The notes beneath the pieces were generated by a model, which was given only the letters and a program-made list of their open reading frames with translations, ran no database searches and had not been told where the DNA came from. 64,000 nucleotides of DNA from Xestospongia muta. Lineage: Eukaryota; Porifera; Demospongiae; Haplosclerida; Petrosiidae. This document shows, in pieces, positions 1 through 10,110 of the stretch (its first letter is position 1; every line of letters begins with the position of its first letter). Location: positions 3,224,001-3,288,000 of the forward strand of contig OY848930.1 of assembly GCA_963693285.1 (NCBI GenBank). The letters are read 5' to 3'. The translations under genes and the position numbers were made by a program.

Positions 1-551
1 GTGTTGTCTTTAGTATCAATTAGTATATTTTGTATTGATTATATTTACTAAATGCTTATTTTATGTAAAATTTTCTGAAAGAAATAGTAGTAGCCTTCTG
101 ATAGAACTTTAACTTGTCAGATATATAAGAGTGGATATCTGTGAATGACTTACTAATAGCTTGTCTTTAAGTGGCATTATTTTCTGAGCTAGAGGCACAG
201 TAGTTGCATGCAGACAGAAATTTTAACTGTCAAAGATCAAAGAGTGGAGGGAGATCAGTAAGTGACTTCATAAATATAGCTATTGAGTTTAATTTAAAAA
301 TCAATGAGCATATTTTGTCAATGAAGAATAATATAGGCTGTATTTTGCAAGCACTAGACTTTTAGAGTGCAATTGTATATATATCTGAAAGTCTTAGATT
401 ATCACTGGAAATCAGTGTTTCTTGTAGGATATCATTATAAAAAATGGTATCACTTCATAGTATTATATTGGTCATACTGCTTAACCATATTTTACTCATT
501 TTGTTCAAAATAAAAAGTACAATGTGGAAAGTTTATGGATCACTTAGTTAA
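1..551 (+). pseudogene. Truncated 5' end of a beta-helix/multi-TM paralog
   Basis: Bases 1-480 align closely with the 5' flank and start of the intact gene at 57484 (compare 57049-57530), including a conserved splice-acceptor-like CTTGTAG just before the start. The ATG at 444 opens a 35-codon frame beginning MVSLHSIILVI, matching the signal peptide MTSFHSMILVI of the intact copy. The frame ends at TAA 549-551, and homology is lost soon after the signal peptide. I read it as a 5' fragment of a duplicated gene with the body deleted. It lies at the window edge, so more upstream sequence may exist. Confidence 0.75.
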
Positions 552-938
552 TTTATAACACATGTTGTTTAGATAACATTACAAATAAAACTAAAGTGTT
601 TGTCTTTAGGAATGATTAGAATTGCAGTTTTGGTGATAGAAGGCTATAACATTTTATCATATTGATTAGAGAAAATTACAAAAATATTGTCACACTTCTG
701 CAGCTTACTGACTAAATTGTTTAGCATGTGTAACAATTTCAAGGGAAAGTCTGCAAAGAATATTAATGGTTTCTAAACAGCAGTTTCTTAATGACTTTAG
801 AATATTTGATGGTCATCAGATTAAAGTTATTATTTAAAGGAAAACTGTTTCAAAATTAAAATTAAAATGAATATAAATAACAAAACATGTTTTGAAACAG
901 CTTTAAAAACCAAAACTTAATGTATGAACTTTTTTTCA
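552..938. other. AT-rich spacer, no gene seen
   Basis: No open frame, repeat end or family signature is recognisable here. It is the spacer between the truncated paralog start and the 3' end of the fibrinogen-like gene on the opposite strand. Confidence 0.5.
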
Positions 939-1993
939 TCAACGAACATATAGTTCAATGATATCTAAAGGAACATCTTCATCATTAGAAACACCTCCAT
1001 TAGCACACACCCTCAGTTCAATATCCTTTTGAATCACATCATCAAGTATTCGATAGAACCAAGGCATCTTAGAGTTAGTACAACATGGAGCTTCACTACT
1101 GTCACAGCTCTTACCATCCCACAGAGGATCATTATCGTAGAGAACTTGTGTTAAACTCTTTCCAGGATCACGACCAGACTCACAGTAGTAATGATTACCA
1201 ACAAAAGATGAAATCATGTTTGCACCACCAGAGTAACCTGTATTACATGGGCAACTGTATTGATCAACTCCATCTTCCTGTGTTCCACCAGCATATGTCC
1301 AGATGTGTGTACGAGGGTTTTGCCCATAAGTAATAGAAGCATAATGAACATAATAACTGTCTATACCTTTACTGAGAGGTTCAAATGCATCAGGACCATA
1401 ATATTGATACCCTCTAACTTGTCCACATACTTTATAGTATTTGAGACCAAGAGTGGAAAATGAAGTTGAACTGCAACTACCTGAAGAGGAGGAAAAAGGT
1501 CGACCACATACTCCATGATTGATATTGTTATATTGTTGCAGTGAGAGTCCAGGAGGACAGGTAGCACCAGACTCAGTCATATTAAGATAAGCCACTCTAG
1601 TCCAACCACCTTTCCCATCACAATGTGTACCATTCATGTCACAGTAGACCTAAATGTGTCATATGTAGACATATTATTGAGTTATAGTAGATTACTATAT
1701 ATGTTGTTAGTAGGGTTGTATACAGTAGTTAGCAATTGTTGAGTGTTTCCATCAGGATATATTGGATAATAACAGTTTTTCCTTATACCCAAGTTACACC
1801 AATCCTTACAACTTCTAGGTAGAGGACAGTCTATGAGATGATAATCAATAGAAGAAATGACATAAATGTAATATGTTATATATAATTTATCTTTGAATGT
1901 AATACCTTGAGGACAGTTGCCATTGACAGCATTGATGAGAGTAGTGAAGTAAAACAGAGCTACTACTACACACAGGAGGATGTTATACCTCAT
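939..1993 (-). CDS. Secreted fibrinogen-C-like protein, two exons
   Basis: Exon 1 is 1993-1724 and exon 2 is 1649-939, separated by a 74-bp GT-AG intron; the join is in frame and gives 326 residues ending in TGA. Residues 1 to about 23 form a signal peptide (MRYNILLCVVVALFYF), so the protein should be exported. Across the splice the sequence reads VYCDMNG followed by GGWTRVAYLNMT, the hallmark start of a fibrinogen C-terminal-like fold. It is followed by many paired cysteines (CGQVRGYQYY, CPCNTGYSGG, YYCESG, CCTNSKMPWFY) and ends DIELRVCANGG. The same layout is known for large secreted families in sponges and cnidarians, usually annotated as fibrinogen-like or uncharacterised. The ligand is unknown; lectin-like recognition is an inference. 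The start is chosen because the signal peptide begins there. Confidence 0.8.
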
Positions 1994-2046
1994 GGTGATT
2001 GAAGAAACTTTATTTTCTTGCTTGCCTTTTCTTGTTGATCAGTCAG

Positions 2047-2057
2047 TTTTTTTTATA
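2047..2057 (-). promoter_or_regulatory. Possible TATA box of the fibrinogen-like gene
   Basis: On the minus strand a TATAAAAA run lies about 55-65 bases upstream of the ATG at 1993, leaving room for a short 5' UTR. Position and sequence are the only evidence. Confidence 0.35.
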
Positions 2058-2114
2058 CAAGAGTATAAAAGAGACATAAGAGCTCAGTACTAGTACAAAC
2101 ATACATGTTTTTCT

Positions 2115-2378
2115 GTAAAAATTGATTGGTTGTTTTAACCAATATATGTTTATACAGGTTGTATTCATGCAGCAAAGTATGTGATGCCAACTTAAAGTAG
2201 GCATTACACTGTTTTCATTCCTAAGATACTATTATATTGTTTTAATGTGATTTTAGGAGGACATTCCTAACATACTCTCACATTGACTAAACAGGAATGT
2301 TTAGTCAATCTAATAATTTGCTACATAAACACAATCTGTATAACCATATATTGGTTAAATCAACCAATGAAGTTTTAC
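2115..2378. mobile_element. MITE family A, copy 1
   Basis: A 264-bp non-coding element with inverted ends of about 60 bp. Each end begins GTAAAA and carries ATTGGTTG followed by AACCAATATATG and then a TTATACAG block. The centre contains a second short inverted repeat around AGTCAAT. A related copy lies at 56706-56962, and end fragments at about 31640-31690 and 54430-54482. No target duplication is clear. Confidence 0.7.
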
Positions 2379-3017
2379 AATGCCATGCATGTCATCATCC
2401 GTTCAGCCTCCTTTACTATTTGTATAAGTTGATGGGCACAATGGGCTTTTCTGATCAGTATCTGAACATCTTTGTTAAACAACACACAATACAACCATTG
2501 AATTTAATTGAAGACTTCCACTGGCACTATATAAGGCTATGAGTATGATAGATTTTATTAATCCATGTAGTACATTTGAGTGACCATTCCTTTTTACTAC
2601 TTTGTTGTATGTGAACACCTACCACAAGATAAATAAAACTAGTGGTTGTGAACAAAGTAATAAACCATGCAGTTTATATTTGTGTCCTTGTTGATGCTCA
2701 CGTACATCCATTACTACAATGGCATTGTTGGCCACACCCATATAACATCCTTCAAATAAATAATAACATTATTTGGTAACTAAAAACAAGATAATTGTGT
2801 TATGTTTAATGATCATAAAGATTATCATTTAAAGGAATTCCACTATCTATCTAACAATTTCTATTGCAAGACCTCATTACTTACACTTTATTGCTAAACT
2901 CCATGAGACGTTAGTCATTAAGAGCTTCTCAGAATATGAGAACTAGCAATGTCTGTATTATCTATTCTGATGCATTGTTTTGAAGTGTATTATTTAGTCT
3001 CACATTCCAGGTCACCC
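2379..3017. other. AT-rich spacer, no gene seen
   Basis: Nothing recognisable beyond simple AT-rich sequence. The minus-strand transposon frame to its right ends at 3018. Confidence 0.45.
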
Positions 3018-4498
3018 CTATATTAAAGGGGGACAGTAGTACATACAAAACATGTCACAAATGTTAATAATACATAATGCTAGTAGTACAACATTTTTGC
3101 ACCATCTATGATGGTACATAACAATAGTTTGTTGTTTAGCATTGAGACCTCGTATAAGCTGTCTATATTCATCAGCAGGAATCTCTTGCTTATTAGCAGC
3201 GCTTTCAAATCGCAACGATATAGCACTACCAGGTACTCCTTGATTGAGAATATTAGCATCATCTTGTGTAATTTCTGTGAGTGACTCACTACCTTCTTGC
3301 AAAGAATGTGACCTATTATCTTCTGTATTTGAAGTAATATTACCCAATAAATGCTCAGGTTGACCATTCTCATCAATATCAATATTGTCTACATCAGCTT
3401 CACTAAATTTGCTTTCATTAGCAACTATAGTTGCACGTACATGATGGTAATATTCCTCATATGTTGAGTAACCACCAAATATATCAGTATCTTCCTGATA
3501 CCACAGGTAATATAGCATTAGCTTGGCTCTATATCAATTACTGGGCTCACCATCTTTATTGTAATGTTTAAATTGTATAATAGCCTCTCTTCTACATTTA
3601 TTCATTTTACCAAATCCACCTGTTAATGTAATCTGAGAGGAACTGGCTTCAGGCTCTGTTGGTGGCAATACATCATTATCATCATCATCATCACAGCAAT
3701 AATTAGTAGCATATGTAGCAGCAAATTCAGCCAAACACATTGACTGTATAGTTTGTGGCCTGCGTTGATATCTATCTATTAGGCTTTTTTGAAATACATT
3801 AGTATCGTTTTCGTCAAGTTGGCTAAGTGAATTTGTGTCTTTGAGTACAGCAATCCGTTCATGCTTAGGATTGGTATTAACAAATACAACAGACCTGCTT
3901 AGCTGCTTCATTGGTAAAGATAAGATACGATACACTGCCTCTTGTGCACTAACTTCTCTATGCTTTAGAAATGCTGTACCTACTTTACATAGTCGTATAG
4001 TTAATGCTTCTGTTCTAACTTCATTTGAAACGTGTTTCAATAGTTCACCCATTGATCGTTCATTTTTCATTATGTATAAATGAGGCCACATACATGACAC
4101 ATGACTAATCATTCATTACATATTGTAGATCCACGTTTGCCTGCCATGCCAACATAACAGCTGGATTGTAATTGTTAATATTACAATCACAGGGTTCCTG
4201 GTTCAATACTACCGTATTGCCTCTACTAGATATAGCAAGTGCTTGACAATAATCAGCTGATTCAATATTTGCTAATGTAAGTAACTCACTAAGGCTTACA
4301 TCAGTTTTACCATTAACAAGTAATTTACATACTTTAGCTAATGTCTCAGATGCATCATTAGTAACACTATCATCATCATTAGGTTTAGATATCAATGTAG
4401 TAGAGGAAGAAGGTTGAGGGAACCTGAACCGACTCACTGTTCCTCCTACAATATGAGGAGTGTTTGTGCTGTTGTAAAAGCAAGAGTAGTTTCTTTTA

Positions 4499-5170
4499 TC
4501 ATCCTTCCTCATTTGGTATACTACATGATATATATTTATCAATAAAATTACACACTGTTTGGTCATCATTTGTACCAAATTTAGGGGCATCATTAATCCA
4601 TAAAACAGTATGGGCATGTGGAGAACCCCTAGCTTGAAATTCAATTCTAATCGCATAATCCACAATTTCAGCTAAAGGTTCAGCTGGTGATTTTAAAAAT
4701 TCCTGGAAAAATACATTAAGGTGATATTGGAAATGCCTAGCTGCAGTTACAGGATTACGTCTGAGCCAATTAGATTTCTCCTCAAAGAACAATGCACCAA
4801 TATCGTCATCAGTATATGTAACACCATACTGTTTAGCAATGTTTTGTATCATATCAGGCCATTTCATGTCAGCAGCTGATAAAGTAAAGAACCATCTAGC
4901 TGATTTATCATGGCTAATAAAACATAAAATGTACGTTGATAATATGGAGGTGACCACGGACATTATTTCGTACATGGTCATTAATTGTTGCCTGATTTCT
5001 AGCTTGACCAGCAGTAAGTTGGCCAGCAGGTTTTTGTCTCCATATTAAATTATTGGCATCATCATATATTTGTTTAGACTCCACTATATATTGAGCTACA
5101 AAGAGATAATCTAAGTCTTTGGCAAATCTACCATCAACATCTAACAGACGTTGATTAAAGTATTTTCTGT
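4499..5170 (-). pseudogene. Helitron Rep (HUH endonuclease) domain fragment
   Basis: The stretch begins QRLLDVDGRFAKDLDYL, continues GQLTAGQARNQATINDHV, then after a frameshift near 4981 reads WFFTLSAADMKWPDMI and RRNPVTAARHFQYHLN. It ends RIEFQARGSPHAHTVLW. The HAH triplet at about 4605-4615 is the HUH metal-binding motif of rolling-circle Rep proteins, which nick DNA to start Helitron replication. The following FIDKYISC carries the tyrosine position seen in this class. Confidence 0.8.
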
Positions 5171-5189
5171 ATGTTATCTTTCTACATCT

Positions 5190-5990
5190 TTATGTATGAA
5201 ATCCACCAATACCAAAACAAAATTTGTTTGGATTAAACATTTCCTCAAAATGTATATTGTTCATTATAAATATAGGTGTCTGTCCTTCAGCTGGTGCCAC
5301 AGAATAAATATAATGTGCATCAGCTAAAGGATTTTCATGAGACAACATGCTCTCCAATGGGCCACCAGTAATTTGTCTACTGTGCTGATCACCTTGTTCT
5401 ATAACATCATCACTGAGGTCTTCGGTACTATTATCAACTGATTCGTTTGTATCAGGTACTTTCTCTACACTATTATCAGTAGTGTCAGTTATAGTTTCTA
5501 ATGCTACATAATGATATCGTTCAACAAGGCCTATATACACATTACCACTACTAATACCATTAGAAGAAAGTATGGGAGTCATGGTAGGGTTCAGTGTACT
5601 TAATACATTGATAGTGATATTCAACATTTCACAAATGCATGGCAATATGATCACCCCATGCTCCATTACTTAATCTCTCTAAATACTCTATCCAACATAG
5701 TTGAGCTTGAGTGTTGGGATCACTAACAGTAGCTATATAAGCATCTTCGTTAGTGGGTGCTTCAATATCAGCATTATATGGATCAATAGATGGTAAAGGT
5801 TGTGACAAAAAGTCACGATAATGTGTACCATTTATATATGAATTGTCCTCAAAATAACTGACAAGCATTCTTCTCAGGGTATGCTTATCTATGTTACTTG
5901 ACTGTAATTGATACACTATAGAACTAAAAAGACAGTCATCATCTGCTGGTACATCATGAATGGTGTATCCATTGTCTTTGGCTATTCTAG
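5190..5990 (-). pseudogene. OTU-like cysteine protease domain, frameshifted
   Basis: Two overlapping frames (5916-5629 and 5666-5190) make up one domain. The upstream part includes the catalytic-region text DDDCLFSSIVYQLQ, and the downstream part reads WGDHIAM-like, then LNITINVLST and VERYHYVALE, ending with the histidine region of OTU deubiquitinases. OTU domains are commonly fused into animal Helitron polyproteins. The frameshift lies in the shared CCATGCATTTG stretch. The MULE insertion boundary is just upstream at 6009/6010. Confidence 0.75.
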
Positions 5991-6203
5991 TAAGAGCACT
6001 AATTGTATCGGGTTAGTCCCATTTCGTCTAATCCCAATTCGTCTAAAATACTGAAATTAGTGCCAACTTGTCTAAATCATACATACATGTTTTTTCTCAC
6101 TATTTGTAACACATACGTTTGTGACACCTAAAATCTTATAAATTGGGTTCCATACTTCATTGATTCATTGATTAATTCACCAGCCAGCCTACAACTACAG
6201 AAG

Positions 6204-7641
6204 ATGGAATTTGTAACCACGCAAAGATGTGCTCGCTCTCTCACCTACAGAGGCTTCCAGTATACACTTAACAGAAGATGTCATGATGGTCGAATATACT
6301 GGTGATGCAAAAGCAGAAGCTACAATGGTAGGATCATCACCCAGGATGATCAGCTGGTTTCATGCAGTGACAAATACAGCCATCCATCAAACTAAGCAGA
6401 AATTGAGGCAGAGAAGCTCGTGTCTTCCCTGAAGAAAAAGGTCTTGGAAACAATCCAGCCTGTAAATGTGATGTACCAAAATGAGATTCTTCAGCTATCA
6501 ACCAGACCAGATATGGAAGACATAGCAGCAAAATTGGCAACACTACCATCCATTAAGTCCTCGCTCTACCATGAAAGAAGGAAATGACTCCCTCCCATGC
6601 CCCAGATGCGAGCAGAAGTGACTTTCGAGGGTGAATGGGCTCAAACACTGAATGGCCAACCATTCCTCCTGGTGGAAGATGAAGAACAGGACAAAATTAT
6701 AATCTTTTCAACCATTGAAAACCTCCATACTCTCGCTGCAGCAACAGACATCTACATTGATGGAACATTTTATACATTCCCTCAACTGTTCTACCAGATC
6801 TTCACAATTCATGCAATGAAGTTCAGCCGACAGTTTCCACTTGCATATTGCCTTCTACCAAACAAGACCCAAGAAACATATGAACGGACTTTCAACCTCC
6901 TGAAGCAGAAGTGTGCAGAATTGCATATAGAACTCAATCCGACCACCATTATGTCCGACTTTGAGCTTGCAATCATCCAAGCAGTACAGCTCACTTTCCC
7001 ACTAACTACTCCAAAGGGTTGTTACTTTCATTTTTGCAAGTGCCTGACAGGAAAAGTACAGACACTTGGACTGCAGGTATGGTACATCACTTTCATTTTT
7101 GCCAGTGCCTGACAGGAAAAGTACAGACACTTGGACTGCAGGTATGGTACATCAACGATCCAGATGTAAGAATCTTCATTAGGAAGACTGCAGCACTGGC
7201 ATTCGTCCCAGTGAGGTATGTGCGTCTTGCTTGGCAAGCAGTGAAAGCAGAAGCCCTAGAAGAGCCTGGAATAGCCGACTTTGCCATTTACTTTGAACAG
7301 ACATGGCTTGTGGGACACTATCCACCTTCACTTTGGAATGTTTTTGATGCAGAAACAGTGAGGACCAACAATCACCGGAGGGATGGCATACCAAGCTGAA
7401 GAAAGTTGTGGGAAAAGCTCACCCAAACATTTTTGAAATACTGGAGGTATTCAAGAAAGAGCAGGCGATGTCAGAAGTTACCATGCAGCAATTGGCTACT
7501 GGTGTCACTCCACCAAGATGAGCAAGGAAAACAGTGGCCAAGAACAAAAGGATAGAAGAACTTAAGTCATGATTCACAACAAATGCAATTAGTCTAGAGG
7601 AATATGTTAGAGGAGCAGGACATACCAATGTGAACACGTAG
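6204..7641 (+). pseudogene. FLYWCH-MULE transposase, inactivated
   Basis: One frame runs from ATG 6204 and contains an N-terminal FLYWCH zinc-finger (YTLNRRCHDGRIYW then a stop, then C), a linker, and a MULE DDE transposase core (DIYIDGTFYTFPQLFYQIFT, LPNKTQETYERTFNLL, MSDFELAIIQA, KGCYFHF). In-frame stops are TGA 6303, TAA 6393 and TGA 6585. A 65-bp tandem duplication at 7024-7153 shifts the frame inside the core, and another shift occurs near 7380. The first TGA sits where FLYWCH fingers usually have a residue between W and C. Not functional. Confidence 0.85.
7024..7153. repeat. 65-bp tandem duplication inside the MULE gene
   Basis: Units 7024-7088 and 7089-7153 differ at only one base (GCAAG versus GCCAG). 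Because 65 is not a multiple of three, it breaks the transposase reading frame. Confidence 0.95.
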
Positions 7642-8142
7642 TTGTATGCACTTATTTTTACATTTTGATGGTACTCTGAAAAACTGTTTGAAAGTATGAA
7701 AAAAAGTAAAAGGATAGGAGTTTTAGTAGTTTGAATGAATTAGATGAGTTGGCACTAATTTCAGTATTTTAGACGAATTGGGATTAGACGAAATGGCACC
7801 AAACCATTGTATCACCAATTGCCACAATACCTTCCATCTGTTCTGTATGACTAGTTATTGTATTAACTTGACTTTTAAGTTGTTTACTTATACTATGAAA
7901 CGATTCATTATTGTTAGCTACTGAATCATTTAGCCATCCATCATTGATAATTATATCAGCATACAAAGGGTTATTTGTCTTTAGCCACTGTATTGCATTA
8001 ATAACCTTGTCTGGCCTTATATAGCTATACATGTAGTGACCCTTATAACATAATTTAAGCTTGAGTTTAAGGGCAATGTATTCAGTCTCTGATGGTAAAC
8101 AATGGTAACAATGTACATACAGTATCAACTTTTGATGGTACA

Positions 8143-8576
8143 TAGAGGTGGGCGATACTATCGAATGATTTCAAGTATAATCGATACTTAAGTAGTATCG
8201 ATTACTACTCGATCCCATGCAATACTCACAAGTATGTTAAAGAGTACTGTACGCATGCGCACTGGTAGCCACGTGATAATTCGTGATACCCTTGTTCCTT
8301 TCGCAAAGAAGTACTTATCCATTCCAGCAACTTCCGTTCTGAATGAAAGGCTCTTTTCAAAGGCTGGTCAACTGTTATCAGAGCAAAGAAGTCGGCTGAA
8401 GTCAAAGAATGTTGACAAAATACTATTTCTTAACAAATTCAATGTTTAAAAAATATTTCATAGAAAAATTAATAACTCTTAATTAACCCTGTAAGTAATC
8501 GAGTAGTACTCAAATATGTAGCTGAAGTAATCGGTACTTGTACTTGGTATCAAATTTTGGGTATCATCCACCACTA
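8143..8576 (+). mobile_element. Short hAT element, 434 bp
   Basis: It is bounded by imperfect 16-bp inverted ends (TAGAGGTGGGCGATAC and TAGTGGTGGATGATAC) and a perfect 8-bp target duplication ATGGTACA (8135-8142 and 8577-8584), as expected for hAT. It retains only the C-terminal hAT dimerisation region (about 8270-8449, including KKYLSIPATSVLNERLFSKA and ending in NKFNV), so it is an internally deleted, non-autonomous copy. It inserted into the N-terminal part of the dead Helitron gene. Confidence 0.9.
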
Positions 8577-9001
8577 ATGGTACATTAACAGCTGGTCCAT
8601 GAATACAACAATGTTTACCAGATGGTAGAGCTACCATCTTCATAAATGGAACACGTAATGATATCGACCATAATTCTAATGATTCAGACTGAATAGTTCA
8701 TTGGGTATAGTAGGCAATTGTAAACCATTTGCTTTAGCTTGTACAGGAATGTTATCTCTAATTAATGCCCACCACAAGTTTTACATACCCATTGTTTACC
8801 ATTGTAGTATTTCACGAAGTATCTTTTAATAACTATCACACTTATACATATTTTAAATCACAAAATCAGCTACTTAAATAGTACAACATACATTCCTAAG
8901 ATATAACACATTAGTCCATTCACATAGTACATTTACACAACTAAGTTAACATATTTACAACAATGCTTTATAGTTATGCCAAATCTCCCTTTCCTTGGTG
9001 G

Positions 9002-10110
9002 TCAATGATAACTGACTACATTGCTGAATCTTTCCGGAGGACGAATGACTGTCCCAGTTCTTGACCTTGTCATGAAAGGCCTTTGTGATGGTTCTTCTAC
9101 AATGTCACCGTCTCCAGAGGTTGGTGCTTGATCAGTGTTGTCATCATGAGTTACTGAGTTCCTTAGCTTCAGGCCCGGTGATGGGTTCAGGTGACGATGA
9201 TTCCTTCGAAGCAAACCTGATGGTGTCTTGATGATATAAGAGCGTGGTGTACCGTGTTGCTTCATAACTCGTCCGGGTATAGTGGTTGCCCCAGTATTAA
9301 CCCACACTGGTGGTAATGGTCTTGCTTTGTATTGGCGGTTGTATTCTTGTTGCTGTTTCTTCTTGAAAGCTTCATTTAATCTGGAGAAATTCCCAATGTA
9401 TGACCATTGAGGTTTTAACTGATCTATTGTCTGAGGGAGGTTTGCTCTGAGTTTTCGACCCATACATAACTCAGCAGGACTTAATCCACACCATGATATA
9501 GAGGTGCTTCTATAGACTAGTAGTGACATAAATGGGTCATCTGTCTTGTGTAATATGTTCTTCAATGTCTGGACTGTTCTTTCCGCTTGTCCATTGCTTG
9601 TGGAAAGATGGGGTGGTTCTTGGTGTAACTTGACTATGATGACATCATAATGAAATGATACATAATGATGTCATAATATTGATGACATCACCTAAACCCT
9701 AAACCAAACCTAACATTATTAACTCTATGACACATAGTGATGTCATCATAGGACATGTTGTTACATCATCAGTCAAGTTACACCAAGAAGCACCCGAAAG
9801 ATGGGACTACTGGTGATGTGGTCAAATCCATATAGCTTTGCAAACTCGGCAAATTCCATGGAGCTATATTGAGGTTGATTGTCGCTTCTTACACGCTCTG
9901 GTATGCCATGACGAGCAAATACCTTTTTGAGAGCTAAAATTATCCCATGAGATGTAGTTGATGTTAGGCAGGCGATTTCTGGGTATCTGAAAAAGTAATC
10001 AACTACTACCAAATAAATACTGTTCTTAAAAGTGAATAGGTCAGTCCCAACTTCCTGCCATGGGTATTCTGGTAGTTTAGTAGGGATTAAGGGTTCATGC
10101 CTTAATGTGA
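9002..10110 (-). pseudogene. Gypsy-type integrase fragment (element D)
   Basis: The minus strand reads EYPWQEVGTDLFTFKN, VVVDYFFRYPEIACLTSTT and RSDNQPQYSSMEFAEFA, the integrase catalytic core (the usual SDNG is SDNQ here). After a MITE insertion it continues TSNGQAERTVQTLKN and ISWCGLSPAELCMGRKLR to a C-terminal tail ending at 9002. No LTR or upstream RT was found, and the fragment fades at about 10130. It is a different family from Gypsy A, B and C. Confidence 0.8.
9613..9795. mobile_element. 183-bp MITE in the integrase fragment
   Basis: The inverted ends share TTCTTGGTGTAACTTGACT. The perfect 10-bp direct repeat GAAAGATGGG flanks the element at 9603-9612 and 9796-9805. Excision on paper restores the integrase reading between the ITSSP and SNGQAER motifs. 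The TSD length fits a Mutator-like origin. The interior contains several TGATGTCAT/ATGACATC units. Confidence 0.85.

Larger units (their letters stand above)
6010..7805 (+). mobile_element. FLYWCH/MULE-type DNA transposon, 1796 bp
   Basis: The element has inverted ends of about 65 bp (GGGTTAGTCCCATTTCGTC on the left; GGTTTGGTGCC with the same continuation on the right) containing repeated TTCGTCTAA units. It is flanked by the 8-bp direct repeat ATTGTATC at 6002-6009 and 7806-7813. It encodes a dead MULE transposase. Removing it rejoins the OTU/N-terminal frame of the host Helitron, so it inserted after that element. An 8-bp target duplication fits Mutator-like elements. Confidence 0.9.
3018..8830 (-). 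pseudogene. Decayed Helitron-type polyprotein (OTU, HUH Rep, lost PIF1)
   Basis: Reading right to left on the minus strand, the fragments follow the order known for animal Helitron-related polyproteins. An N-terminal block (about 8830-8577 and 8142-7814) contains VQAKANGLQL, MKMVALPSGK and GHYMYSYIRPDKV. An OTU-like region (about 5990-5190) follows, then a Helitron-like Rep region, then a linker with REVSAQEAVYRILSLP, SLAEFAATY-type text (CLAEFAATYAT) and AKQQTIVMYHHRWCK. The frame stops at 3018, just before the expected PIF1 helicase Walker A motif, which is absent. Frameshifts occur near 5629-5666, 4499-4665, 4105 and 3520, and two DNA transposons interrupt the N-terminal half. It cannot encode a working replicase. 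Confidence 0.8.

Noticed and set aside
1085..1567. Plus-strand and second minus-strand frames over the fibrinogen-like gene
   Set aside because: Shadows of exon 2; no signal, domain or splice support.
4105..4665. Minus-strand frame starting MWIMRLELNF as an independent gene
   Set aside because: Its first 50 residues are an out-of-frame reading of the Rep domain; only the later part is real Helitron text, reached by a frameshift.
9690..9712. Telomere-like CCTAAACCC repeats
   Set aside because: Only two or three imperfect units inside a MITE, not an array.
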